Origin: Chaunax sp. Z400
Taxonomy: Eukaryota > Chordata > Actinopteri > Lophiiformes > Chaunacidae
NCBI GenBank assembly: GCA_037577475.1
Contig: CM075187.1
Location: 4,069,546-4,133,545, forward strand
DNA: 64,000 bases
Direction of reading: 5' to 3'
In this document: in pieces, positions 34,787-46,100 of the stretch
Position numbering within the stretch: position 1 is the first letter of the stretch
Layout of the letters: each line of letters opens with the position of its first letter
Program-made: the position numbers and the translations under genes
Notes under the pieces: model-generated
Seen by the model: the letters and a program-made list of their open reading frames with translations, nothing else
The model's database searches: none
What the model was told of the DNA's origin: nothing

Positions 34787-37700
34787 CATAATATATATTT
34801 TAATTTAATTTCAATTACCTTTTTTTACGTTTAAATCTTCACTGTAGCCGCTAAGCTGAAAGCGTTAGCGTGACACTGCCTGAGGTGGTGCACAAGCTCT
34901 AGCAGTTGCATCACACAATAGAGGATGTTGCTGCAACAAGAGCCTCATTTTAATGTTTTGTAAAATACTGAGACATACAAAAATTACAAGTTTTTGTTGA
35001 TTTCGTCTTATAGCGCCTGTAAACAAGCTCAAGCTTCTTCAGACAGGGTGCACGCCAACTCCTCCAGCTTAGAGACCAGAGTGAAGATGTCAGCTTGAAA
35101 AGGATGTAAATTTAGGATATAAGGGTTTCTGGAGAGTTGAATTATGACGTAAAAGCTGCGTGGAGTCATTTTATATTGGTTTTTGGTTGTTTTTTTTATG
35201 ATTTTTATGTGGACTAAGAAACTTCCCCTGACTTTCCACAGACGTGGAGGTGAGCATGTAATGACTGAACTTTAATTTTTGGATGAAATGCTCTTTAAAG
35301 TGTTGCAAAATTAGCAGATTACCTTGGACATCATGACTTTGAATGCATACAGCCTCCGGCCTTTTCCTTTACCAAGAGCTCCTTCAAATTTTTCAACAAA
35401 CTCCTGGGCCTCCCTGCGGACCAATCAGAGAAAACATCTAAATCGATCTGCCAGACGAATGAATGAATTAGTTAGTGGTAGCAGGATGTACAAGCAACAG
35501 GTTTGGGATGACTTACTGATTGATGGTACATTGTACATTCTAAGAGTAAGACTTGGCAAGCAGCAGGTCAGTCGGCCACAACAACATGCATTAAACAGTG
35601 TCAAGCTCATGAAAAAAACAAGGGACCTATCAGGTTCCTTTGCTTACACTGACATGTACATAGAAAAACATACACAGAGTACACACACACACACACACAC
35701 ACACAACCCTACACAACTCCCAGCCTTGGACCTGGCAAGGCAGGCGGTGGAGGGAGATAACTCAATAAAAGTGTGAATGTGGGTGGAGCTAATCATTTTT
35801 AGAAGTGTCCAAATCACTTTTATCTCTATGCAGAATTAAGTTTATCTGAAAGAATCTCAATAATCACTCAAACCCTGGCATGATCCACCAAAAAGTCTAC
35901 GAGCATCAGAGCTCAGTTCTGCAACTGTCCGCTCTGCTGAAAGCTTTGATTCAAATTATACACTGCAAAAAAAAAGAGCAGCTAAACTACAAAAAATAAA
36001 CTCTCAATTTGAGGAGAACATGTCTTAATACTGGTGAAATTATCTGTCCATGAAAGAAAGATCCTCCTGCAGCAGATTTTTTCATCCATCATTGCTCAGG
36101 TTTTACCACTGGATGCCCTTCCTGATGCAACCCTCCCTGTTTGTCCAGGTTGGGATGAGCATTGGGGGCTCAGTATCTTGCTCAAGGATACTTCAACATA
36201 AATAATGCTGGGGCCGAGGATTGAATAGACAATCTTCTGATAAGTAGATGCCTTTTACCACCTGAGCCACAGCTGTCCCCAAAATGATCTGTTCATGCAG
36301 CAAGATAATTTTAGTTGTCAAGAAATCTTAAAATAAGTTGTTTCATCTAGAAGTAAATAGGCCAGATTTTTAAAAAACTAGAAAATTATCAAAACGAGAT
36401 AATTAATCTCATATTTCCAAATCTAAAATAATGAATCTTGCCAAGTGCAGAAAAATGTGCTGTGTGAAAAATAAATCTCTGTAAACATCTGTTTAAAAAT
36501 CTACTCTCCAGTTCTGACTGAATGTAGTTTTGATTCCCATCGATCACACCACTGAGAGATGCACCAAAAGTAGCGATGAATACATTTTAATAATGCATGA
36601 TCAACATCACATGTACATGACATGAGTGATGGTAGCCATTAAGCAAAGTGCTTGTAAGAAATAGATTAAAAAAAACAACAAATGAGCAAAATCTCCAAAC
36701 AAGCATAAAGAATAAAACGCACAAACAAACATATCAACAGTCACAAGCGAGCAGGTAGAGGATGTGTCTATTGGGTTTTTACTTCAGCACCACGAGTCTC
36801 CTCTTCATGCGCCAGGGTTGGTTCCTTAATGTAGTGATCTCTTTCTTCTTCTCCTCTACCTGTTCCTTCAGGGCTGCCATCTCTCCCTCCGACAGCGACT
36901 CTTCATCAGAATCAGAGGCAGAAGAAGAGCTGATGAAGGGAAAGATGTGTCACGTGCCACGGCTTTGACAAGGAGACGAATCTAAACCTCAGGCACTAAT
37001 AGCAACGCCAACATCAGGAAAACTCAGAAAAGGTTACAGACTGTAAGGGCAGGGTTACAGACTGTAAGGGCAGGGTTTGGCTTGAAAAGAGCCAGTTAGC
37101 ACCACATACGGTCCGACGACATCGAAAGGCAAAAAGTGTTTAAAGTTGTTCTCAAGTCACACCACTTAATTTTGTAGTTGATCATAAAGGGATTATATGA
37201 ATAGCTTTATTCGGTTAGATTAATAATTGGAATTTAGATTAGAGTTCAATTCAATTAAAAAGGAACTGTTATGCTTTGTTCACACTGAACTTAACCACAT
37301 TTTTGGCGCGGAGGGATTACATACAAAGTCAATGTAAAGCCGTGATTAGACACAAGATGCAAATTCTCACCGGGTGACAGGAATGGCACAAATGGTGCAT
37401 CTTTGCACAAGTTGAAAATTTTCAACGTGATGCTCTGAAGTGAAAGCTTATCAACATTTAACATTAATGTTGTGAACTCAGACATGGCGACATTTGGTTT
37501 TCCAACGTGTCTTTGACTCCCACAGCCAATACAAGGCAGCTTTTGTGTTGACTTCACTCATGGTTGATGACGGGAGGAAATGGCGGGAAATAAACATTGT
37601 TGGTATCGGTGACTCACGTTACTCAAATGATCCCGCGTGGACATTTGTGCGAGTAAAGCGAGTAGAGCGGCGCAAAAATTTGCAGCCTAAGTTCTTGGCG

Positions 37701-39451
37701 GAGGTATTCGCTCTACTTAGTGCCATTCTAGTTTTTATGTGTGGTTTAATGGCGTGTTCACATCGACCACAGAGCAAATTTTCAACTCACTTTACTCTTA
37801 TGAATGTCACCACAGGATCACTTGAGTTAAGTTGATGCAAAGTTACGTCATATAGCTCCTGTTGTCCACATCCAGCTACGATAAGCTTGTCTTCCATTTC
37901 TGCAGCACACATTCGGACTTAGGACATGTGATGTCTGGAGGATCTCAATGTCAATCAGTTTTCACCACACAAGGCAAATTTCTCACCCAAGTTGAAAATA
38001 TTTAACTCGTGCAAAGTCGCACAAAGGGCGCTCTTAGTGTCCCTCACGTCGCCCGGCGTCACCTAGCACGTCTACCGGCGGCTTTGAATTGACTTTGTAT
38101 GTTATCTCGTCACGCAAAAAAATTCACGATGTTTTGCATTATTGCCTTTCTTTTAATGCAGCGGTAAATAACAGATGAACCAAATTCACCTTGTTTACCT
38201 TGATGGAATTTTACGACTTTTATAAAACAACTAATTTGATGACGATAAAAAAAATAATCTTTCCTCTTATTTGGAAAATTGCCGTGATCGCACAAAAAAA
38301 CACGTGTACCAATAAATGATAATAATGCCACACATTTAGTTGTGGATGCACATTAAAGCCAGAGGCATCCTTAAATGTTTTCCAGTATCACGTCTTAATT
38401 TCTACATTCAACGTTCAACATGCATCTGTTCGGGTAAATCAGTGTGTGTTCTGTGTTGCAGTAACACACTTATCTCCCTGAATAAATGGCTCCATATGAT
38501 CAGAGTCTGTGAGGGGTCTGAATGGAGAAAGCCCATACGGGTGTGTGGAGCATGCAGGTAGGTGAGAGACGAGCTCTCAGAGAATACTGCACCTGCTCAA
38601 CTTCCCACTCTTCTTTTTCTTGTTCTTTTCACCACCTTTATCCTTCATCCCCTCTTTCCCTTTTCCTTTCTTCTCCTTATTCTGCTTGTCTTTCTCCTCT
38701 TTCGACGCCCCTTTCCCTCGTTTTTTCCCTTTCGGTCGGTCCTCTTCGCTCTCCTCATCGCTCTCCTCTTTCTTAGCTTTCCTCCTGGAGGCTTTGCTTT
38801 TCACACTCCGCTTCTCTTCCTCGTCATCTTCGTCGCTGTCCCGAGGTTTGGACCTCTTCTTTGGTCCTTTTTTCCTCGGTGCCTCATCCTCTTCATCCTC
38901 CTCATCGTCGCTGACCCGTTTGGCTTTTCGTTGAGGTTTGGCTCTTCTGTTTTTAGCTCTCCTCCTGGCCTCATCTGGGACAAACATGCAATTTAGGTCA
39001 GCAGTAGAAACGTTTATTGTTCATCCAACAGTGATTTTACTCACATTAAATTATCTAAATCATGGAAAACAAAGAAAAAAAAACAATAATCGAATATGAG
39101 ATTCCTCTGAAATGAGTCCACACAGATTCTATAGAGGAGGGAACTTACAGTAATTTGGACTTCATACCATAAAAACATGGAAATATTCAAACAAACTGGT
39201 GACTCACCTTCACTTCCACTCTCTGAAACAGCATCAACCTCCATCCCAACTGTGAAGAAAACAAAACTAGCACACATTAATGGGATAAATCTCTACAAAA
39301 ACAGATATTTACCATTTATGAACCACCTTTACCCAATATAACCAGAACAGTACATATTTAAAGGTAGAAATCCATTGAAAGAAACAAATAAAAACAGCAT
39401 CTTACCATCCTCAACCTCGATTACAGCATCCTTTTTCCTCTTTGGAGGCAT
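28302..39451 (-). CDS. tmc2: Transmembrane channel-like protein 2 (hair-cell mechanotransduction channel subunit)
   Basis: Pore-forming TMC protein of inner-ear and lateral-line hair cells. Twenty exons, 5' to 3': 39406-39451, 39208-39249, 38593-38974, 36783-36929, 35323-35413, 34605-34686, 34419-34525, 34218-34316, 33902-34044, 33655-33802, 33273-33467, 32961-33140, 31968-32126, 30941-31069, 30404-30471, 29988-30227, 29748-29873, 28825-28903, 28619-28751, 28302-28519; 937 residues (human about 906). Residues 30-157 are a Lys/Glu/Asp-rich tract from one exon. Then come KWxKF-type and HFGSSVASYF segments, multiple membrane helices, the TMC signature RGPCWETAVG, the IGDF pore-helix aspartate and PPSFDCGPF-like SPSFDCGPF. 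ESIVDEQE, PPLFETIA, CWETAVG and YAPGLVG favour TMC2 over TMC1. The tail is Pro/Gly/Arg-rich (GRGRGRGG). Intron 11 has a GC donor; exon 6 has a weak donor (GTTGGT). The tmc2a/tmc2b choice cannot be made here. Confidence 0.9.
29411..29650. repeat. Dispersed repeat copy in tmc2 intron
   Basis: Begins 'acctccgtcaaggaggtc' and continues with 'gatctggatcgtcatctgga', matching the 'gccaaggaggtcatgttttc' family found at several other sites in the window (for example 17.2, 41.97 and 52.34 kb). Confidence 0.6.
34739..34800. repeat. (AT)n microsatellite in tmc2 intron
   Basis: About 45 bp of pure AT followed by imperfect AT-rich sequence, just upstream of exon 6. Confidence 0.9.
34820..35300. mobile_element. 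Foldback element copy, left arm degraded, tmc2 intron
   Basis: Shares the internal block 'tcttcactgtagccgctaag' and the right-arm features (gtggactaagaaacttc, gaggtgagcatgtaatgact) with the copies at 13.4 and 44.7 kb. The left terminus is not clear. Confidence 0.6.
35680..35705. repeat. (CA)n microsatellite
   Basis: Thirteen CA units in the intron between tmc2 exons 4 and 5. Confidence 0.9.
35961..36490. mobile_element. Nested repeats: MITE-like element split by a second repeat
   Basis: Outer element: 'cactgcaaaaaaaaagagc' at the left and 'gcagaaaaatgtgctgtgtg' at the right look like matching ends. It is interrupted at about 36075-36290 by a sequence with 'accactggatgcccttcctg' and 'accacctgagccacagctgt', typical of a different fish interspersed repeat. 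The order implies that the inner repeat inserted later. Confidence 0.5.
37265..38120. mobile_element. Probable DNA-transposon remnant in tmc2 intron 3
   Basis: Moderately GC-rich block flanked by A/T-rich intron. Segments near its two ends are inverted relative to each other ('gcacaagttgaaaattttca' at about 37405 and 'gaaaatatttaactcgtgca' at about 38000). On the - strand a short frame near 37.90 kb beginning MEDKLIVAGCGQQELYD resembles the MADF/Myb-like protein of Harbinger-type elements. That family assignment is tentative. Confidence 0.35.
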
Positions 39452-39595
39452 TTTTGTTTGTCTCTTTTATATATTTTGATCCTCTTTTTCTCCAGTTAGT
39501 CCTCCGCCTTTCACATCTCCCTCCTCTCCATCCATGCGTTACTCAGTGTGAATGGCAGATGCATTTGGGAAGGTCCAGTGAAGGAGTCAGGATAC

Positions 39596-39620
39596 ACCCA
39601 CACACACACACACACACACA
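39596..39620. repeat. (CA)n microsatellite upstream of tmc2
   Basis: About twelve CA units, roughly 150 bp upstream of the tmc2 start codon on its coding strand. Confidence 0.9.
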
Positions 39621-40131
39621 TGCGGGAACAGGTGTTCCTCTGTTTAGGCTCCTTGACAACAGTCAAAGACACACAGACCATTAAATGATAATCAGGAGTC
39701 AGAGGAGACAAATAAATCCATCAGACAACGGACTTGTCAGTCAAAATACTAATTAATTTTTGGGTAGAGCAAGAAGTGATCATAGTCAGATCAGATAATG
39801 ACTAACAGATTGTATGATTGTCGTATAATGTATGTGAATATGTGAGGAAACCAGAAAGTGTTGGTTGGATATTTACCACCATGCAGCTGTGGCCCAGTAA
39901 GGAGACACCAGAGTCATTATAGGCATAAAGGTCAGGCCTCATTAAAGTTACATGAATGCTTAAGTAATCCTGAGTGAAAAGTGAAACAAGCCAGCGTATT
40001 TCGCCTACTCTATGACGTAAAGTTTATATTGTACGATGTAGTAGCGTGGGATCATGGGAAGGTTTACGATTACTAATGAAAATCTATCCAAATGCCTCTG
40101 GCAGAAATAAAGATTTTAAAAGATTTACCGA

Positions 40132-40163
40132 CCTTAAATGGGACCGTTTGGTCCCATTTAAGG
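40132..40163. repeat. Perfect 14-bp inverted repeat with 4-base loop
   Basis: The arms ccttaaatgggacc and ggtcccatttaagg are exact reverse complements around the loop gttt. It lies about 680 bp upstream of the tmc2 start codon. Confidence 0.9.
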
Positions 40164-41969
40164 ACTTCCTTCCTCACTCTGTGACTCTCTCCTGGAAGAT
40201 ATAGCTTTAAAAAAATAAAAAAAAATACGGATTTGGGCAAATCCAACAAAATATACAACAAAAGTCTAATTTTAAGACATTTTCATGTAGAAATGTTACA
40301 TAAATGTGTAAATATTGTTTTAGGATTGTGTGAGCTTACTGAACACATAAGATTTACACTGTTGTATAACTTCACTAAAGAGTTTTTTTAAAGGGCAAGT
40401 CAGTCTATTTTACACGTAGCTTATTAAAGGAGAGGTTCACAGTTTTATATCTTAAAACAATCTCATTCTTCACATGTACTTGGATAAAGTGCAGTCATTC
40501 ATCCTGGATGATTCCAATATAAGTTATATAGAATAAAAGACCTTCCTGTGTGTTTATGGTCAAATGTCAGATCTGACCTTTTGAATAATGCATGAGGAAA
40601 CAGGAGACAGCAGGCTGCTAACACAGACAGTAACACACTTATACCAGTTCTGGTTTGGAGGCTTGTACCTGAAAGATAAGCTAAGCCCTCTGAGTTGGAG
40701 CGTTCCGTGTCCTCCTCGTGATTATCCTCCTCATTCCTGCAACAAATTAATACTCCTCTCCACCAATCGTCATCTGTCCTTCTCACTGTTCTGTACTTCG
40801 GCCTGGAGAAGGCTTAGATGCATTTATTCTGACGGTCAATTATCTATCATACCTTTGCTCTCCAAGCTAATATTGGACACCGTCTGAGCAGTCAAATCAG
40901 TGCCTGTATGACTCCCTCCTCCCGTCATCACTATTACTGAATAAGAGATGCTCATCTTGGCAGAAAGGAAACTGAGATATCCGGCAATGTGCAGCCTGTC
41001 ATGGCTCAGTTTTCTGACACATTGTACCAGCATGGAGGGAGACTGGGACGGAGCCAAAATACAACCCCAGCAGGAGGGTGAGACAGCGGGCATCAGGTGG
41101 GTGGTATTACCTGGATAAATAAGAATGAGGCAGATTATGATATCCAGTATATGCACAGAAGATGGAAGCTCTACTTGTCTCCTTGTATGTCTCCTCAGTT
41201 TTCATTAAATTACGTGATTTACATTTCTTGACCCGGGTGAAAGGATAAAGCATAGGTTCTTCCTCTATTCTCTGGGTCTCAAATAACTGTAGAATTAATA
41301 CTTAATGCTCACTGTCCATGAATTGATCATGAGCATCAGTGGAAGTGGATTTGATTGGCTCTGTAATTTCATTATGAGCTGGTTGTGAGCTTGAATGACG
41401 ACCCTTACATTTGCACACTCCTTAAATTTCAATTAAACAAGATTTCAAATGACTCTCATCATATAGAATTTCAGGTGAATAAAGTTTAATTAATGAGACA
41501 ACATCATTACTCAGGGGTTTGACTGACAGGTCAGATAAATGACTCTTTGACTGACAGGACCAGTCAGTGCTCAGCAAAGTGCGGATCAGAATCAGCCGTT
41601 GGGACACTGGATATGACCGTTATCAGATGATACGAGTCAGACGTTCATGCTACATGGTGATGGTCAGGAGGCTACAATGAACAGATTTATGATGACAGCT
41701 GAGATCTGAATGCTTGGCACAGATTAGATCTTTTTTTTTTTTGCATTGATGTCATAAAAGATATAATCTTATACTCTTTATGTTTCACTCATATTAATGT
41801 CATGCAGCAGAAAAATGTAAACCGAGTGTGTAAGTGCCGCCAGAGATAAGAGAAAGATCCATTTAAGCATGGCTAGCTGGGTTAAATGGCTTCCATGTCT
41901 AATGAATTGTTTAATACTTTAGCCAGGAACAGCTGTGCTCAGTGTGGTTTAAAGCTATTATAATTAAAT

Positions 41970-42480
41970 CCGCCAAGGAGGTCATGTTTTCATCTGTGTC
42001 TGTTTGTTTGTTTGTTTGTTGGTTGGTTGGTTTGCAGGATTGCAGAAAAATTAATGGACAGATTTTCATGAAATTAGTGGCAAAGAAGGAACCACTGAAT
42101 TTTATAGTAGATCTGGTTTAAAGGGTGGACCCATGTTTTTTTTATTTCTTAAACATTATAACATTATTTAGGTTAATTATTGGAATTTGTTTTAGGCTTT
42201 AATTAAATCAAACCAGACTGTTCGGCCTTGGTGGACATATGATTACTGATCGCCCCTCTAGTTGGTTACAAAACCAACGACCAAACTTAAAGCAGGACTT
42301 CTAGGACTTCAAATACTAAATAAATGTAATCTAAATAACAACACCTCCATGTTTAGTTCCATTTCAAATTGAAAACATGCCTCTAGAAATGTTGCAATGT
42401 TAGAAAAGTTGTGACAAAAGTCCTGGATTCACCCCTCTATCCAGATCTACAACAGAATCGAATGGGTTCTTTCCTGGCCC
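41970..42480. mobile_element. Foldback pair of dispersed-repeat arms
   Basis: Forward arm: 'gccaaggaggtcatgttttc', GTTT repeats, then 'gaaggaaccactgaatttta' and 'gtagatctgg'. Reverse arm at about 42415-42480: 'ccagatctac', then 'aatgggttctttcctggccc', the reverse complement of the same motifs. About 250 bp of A/T-rich sequence separates them. Confidence 0.6.
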
Positions 42481-42751
42481 AGCAGCAATCTTAGACTCTG
42501 AGGTAAAGAAGAATTCTTTTGGGTGGGCTAACATGTGCCTGGTTTGCTTCTCCTGATGGTGCACCACTGTGCACACTAATATGTTTGCTGTTTTGTATGC
42601 GACATAAAATTATTGTCAGCTTATTCAAACTGATTAAGTATTTAATTGACACATTTACTCATCTGTGGTTTCAAACAACAGTATAAAAATAGTCTTCTGA
42701 TATAAATCTGTAATTTAATTTAAAGGAAACAATGTTCTGTCCTTCTTAGTA

Positions 42752-42757
42752 TTTATT
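42752..42757 (-). terminator. tmc1: Possible poly(A) signal of tmc1
   Basis: TTTATT on the + strand (AATAAA on the coding strand), about 395 nt past the tmc1 stop. Other weaker A/T-rich candidates lie nearer the stop. Confidence 0.3.
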
Positions 42758-43152
42758 TAGTAAACAAGTGAACAACCACTAACTTTTGCTATCATAAACA
42801 CAAAGTTTAAAAAAAACACTTTTGCTCAGGAGAAAATGTTCAGTAAAGTCAACACTCATTACTCTCAGTTCATGTTTTACATCTAGAGATGAATTTCTCA
42901 GAAAAGTGTCTGGTTTTGTTTGAAGCCGATTTAATGTGTTGAAAAAAAAGATTCTGCAAGTTATTTAATTAAGAAACTCTCTCAACATAATTACTGATTA
43001 TTATTATTTTTAGATAAATAAGCCATGAGATTGATAAAGTTTTTCATTATTTTCAGCTAATGATGACATGATAAGGATGACAGGATCTTTTTTTTCATCT
43101 CACTGGCTCAAATGGGCTTCCGTAGTTTCATGCTGTCCCCTCTTCTTCCCCT

Positions 43153-46100
43153 TCAGTGTCTCTGCAGGCTCGACACCCTGTACATCCTGGGCTCACTTTG
43201 CCGAGGCAACCCAGGGAGATAGTCAGGAGTCCCACGGTTGGCATGGTGATAGGTCCTGGGGACGGGGCCTCTGGTTGCTGGATGGTCTTGGTCTCTAGCA
43301 GGATGATGAGGGTTACGGCCATTTCTACCATGATACGGCCCCTGAGTGCTACCATGGCTTTCTTCCTCATCTGCTGGGGAAAAAAAGTAAGAAAGGAGAA
43401 ATGTATCATTTCATATGGGGACAACTTGTTAATCAAATCCTGCCCCCTGCTGTACCATCACTGTATTGACTAATGTGCATGAAAATGCTTTACAAGTCAA
43501 GGCTAACAAGTGTTTCTAGCAGATGCTGCTTGGTATTAGTAATAGGGAAATTTAAAATAGATAAATAAGCAAATATTTTAAAGAAAATAAATAGAAGAAC
43601 AAGATGAAATTAGGTTTAGTTGATTTTTATTATTTGTAGTTGTACACTCAATTTTAATTGCTGTACTTACTGCATTATTTTGGAGTTTTTAGGCTTGTTT
43701 GTTAACCTTTTGCCACATTTTGTCACTTTTTAGGGCTCCGTAGTTTGAGATCAAGACAATTTGTGTAGCCAAATTCAAAACAAATTCTTTTCATATTGGA
43801 TTTGTCTTTTCATCCATGATTAAAAAAATTTTTTTATGTAGAATTCTAAAATCTTACCATCTTGGTGTTGCAGTGAAGCGTTGTTGTTCTTTTGCAGCTC
43901 TGCACCCTGTGATGCAGCTTTTCTGGCTTCCTCTAGATCCATTTGTGCCTTCAGTGCTGCTCGTTTGTTCTTCTTCTTATTCTCCTCATTTTGCTTGTAA
44001 GGAACAAACAAAAAATTACAAGACTGGCTGCAGAAAACTTTATCAGCCCGCTTGCAACCCAATGATTAACTTATAACTTTAGTTTTAAAGTTGTGAAATA
44101 TAGAATAACATGCATTTATGACATCAGTTCTTATAACATCTTTCCAGCTGCTGCACTTCACAACACAATGATTTTTATTTTGCCAGCTGACAGGTTGCTG
44201 CACAGATATGAGCTGTTACTCTGCTGCTCTCTGCTGGAGTAATGATGCAACTACAATTACTGTGACGTCAAGCTGTCCACAGTATTTGTGCATGTACACA
44301 CAGTTGGGAAGTTTCATGCCCTCATGCAAATCTGGAGGATAAACAAATTTCAGACAGATTTTTCCTCTATATTTACAAAGTTTTGTGTTAGCATGATGGT
44401 TCGCTAAGCTGTGTGTTCTTCAGCAAAATATCTTGAACTTTGACCTCTTAACTTTGCTATGAGCGTCAATCATGTGAAATGTATTTATTCCTGTGCACTA
44501 GCAGATAAAAGCTAGAAATCTACCAAGGAAAAACTAATCAAATATTTTGGATTACCATTTGTAGTTTTTTCTTCAGTTCTACATTAGCTTCTTTGTAGCT
44601 TTTGGATGTTGACTGCAAGTAATAAATGGCCAGTCTGAAAGACAAAATAACACATTATTACCATCAAAGTAGCTAAAACTTTACCTTTTTCAGGACATGA
44701 TGACACAACATGGTCATGAAATTATTTTAAAGTAACAGTTCGCCTAAAAATGAAAATTCACTTCTAATCCAGTGACGATGGATTTCTTACTCAGCAAAAC
44801 ATTTATGGAGCTTCACAGCAAAGTAGATGCACAAAAATATTCTACTTTAACCCTTTTTAAATCCTCACTGTAGCCTCTAAGCTAAAACTGTTCAAGCGCT
44901 CCCCTTCTGAAGAGGGAGCACAATCTTAAACATGTGTACATACATGTGCTGGAGACGATCTTGCAATCTCTGCATGCAGAAGTTGAATCACACACAACAG
45001 AAAGAGCTCTGCTGACGTTGCAGCAACAAGTCTGTGTGATCTTACGTCGCATTTTCAGTGTTTTACTGTGACTGTGCACGAGCAGACCTCTTTCTCTGCC
45101 GTTGATAGATCTGGTTGTGCACATTCACAAGAGATTGTGCAGCTTGGAGGCTACAGTGAAGATTTCAACTAAAAATGGGTGAAATAAAGGCCACTTTGGG
45201 GGATCTTGGGGCTTCTAGAGATTGGATTTTATATGTGTTTTCAATTGTTTATACCTTTTAAAACAAGTCCCCATCTCCCTCAGTTCTTTAGGAGAATGCT
45301 GCAACACTATTTTGCTGTGAAGCTCCAGAAATGTTTTGTGGACTGAGAAACTTCACCCAATATTCAGCCGGTATTTTTTTCATTTTTTAGTGAACTGTTC
45401 TTGTAAGCTATTAAAAAAACAACAAGATATATTCATGCAGTGTTCTGCTAAGTGTTTGCTGACTCACACCATCAGCAATATGAAGGGTAGCACCAGTCCC
45501 GGGTTAGAGGCATAGCTGAACACTTTACTGAACCAGGCAGGGAAGTCCGACTCCAGCGTCTCGTGGATCACATCAAACATCCGTTTCTTCCCACTGAGGA
45601 GAAGAAAATGATAATGACAGAAAGTATAGATGCCAGATCTCATAATCATCCATTATTACCTGAAGGGTCCACAGTCAAAAGAAGGGGGGATGGTGACGAT
45701 GGTGTAGATGGCAGGCAGAGTGGACAGGAAGAGGATGACCAGCAACATGGCCATGTAGAAGTTGTTAGAACCAGAGGCCTTGAAGACCCTTTCCTGCGGC
45801 GCATTACAGCACATCACGGCCCAGCACTGCAGGTACATGGACACATGGAGTCGGAGGACGTTCAGGGCGGGTAGGCAGGGGGCATAGAAGGCACCCATCC
45901 TGGAGGAAAACGTTGGGCAAACCACTGAGCAGAGGACAGACTGGAAGTGTCAGCTTTAAGCCGTTTTCCATTATACCAGCACTACTGATTGTAAATGAAA
46001 CACAAAATTAAAAAGCGATGTTTTTTCTTACCATATCATTCCTTGATTGAAGATTAGACCCAGGACGTTCCCACTGACATCAAACTCTGAGTAGGACGGC

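Larger units (their letters stand above)
39452..42751. other. Intergenic region between tmc1 and tmc2
   Basis: About 3.3 kb between the tmc1 3' end and the tmc2 start. No gene was recognised. It holds a (CA)n tract (39596-39620), a perfect 14-bp hairpin (40132-40163) and a foldback pair of dispersed-repeat arms (about 41970-42480). The tmc2 promoter should be at its right-hand (coding-strand upstream) side, just beyond 39451, but no clear core element was fixed. Confidence 0.55.

Noticed and set aside
35324..35776. Open frame of 150 residues on the + strand
   Set aside because: It runs antisense through tmc2 exon 5 and into a CA microsatellite; no family resemblance.
38562..38996. Long open frame on the + strand (about 144 residues), very rich in Phe, Leu and Ser
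   Set aside because: It is the exact antisense of the purine-rich charged exon 3 of tmc2. Its composition (TTC, CTC, TCC codons) follows from the complementary AAG/GAG/GGA codons.
39463..39473. TATATAAAAG on the - strand next to the tmc2 start
   Set aside because: It is only about 12-20 bases before the ATG, too near to place a transcription start 30 bases downstream ahead of the start codon. Probably 5' untranslated sequence.
43128..43436. Open frame on the - strand over the last tmc1 exon, reading QQMRKKAMVAL
   Set aside because: The preceding exon ends one base into a codon, which forces a different frame (ADEEESHGS...) ending at the stop at 43153.
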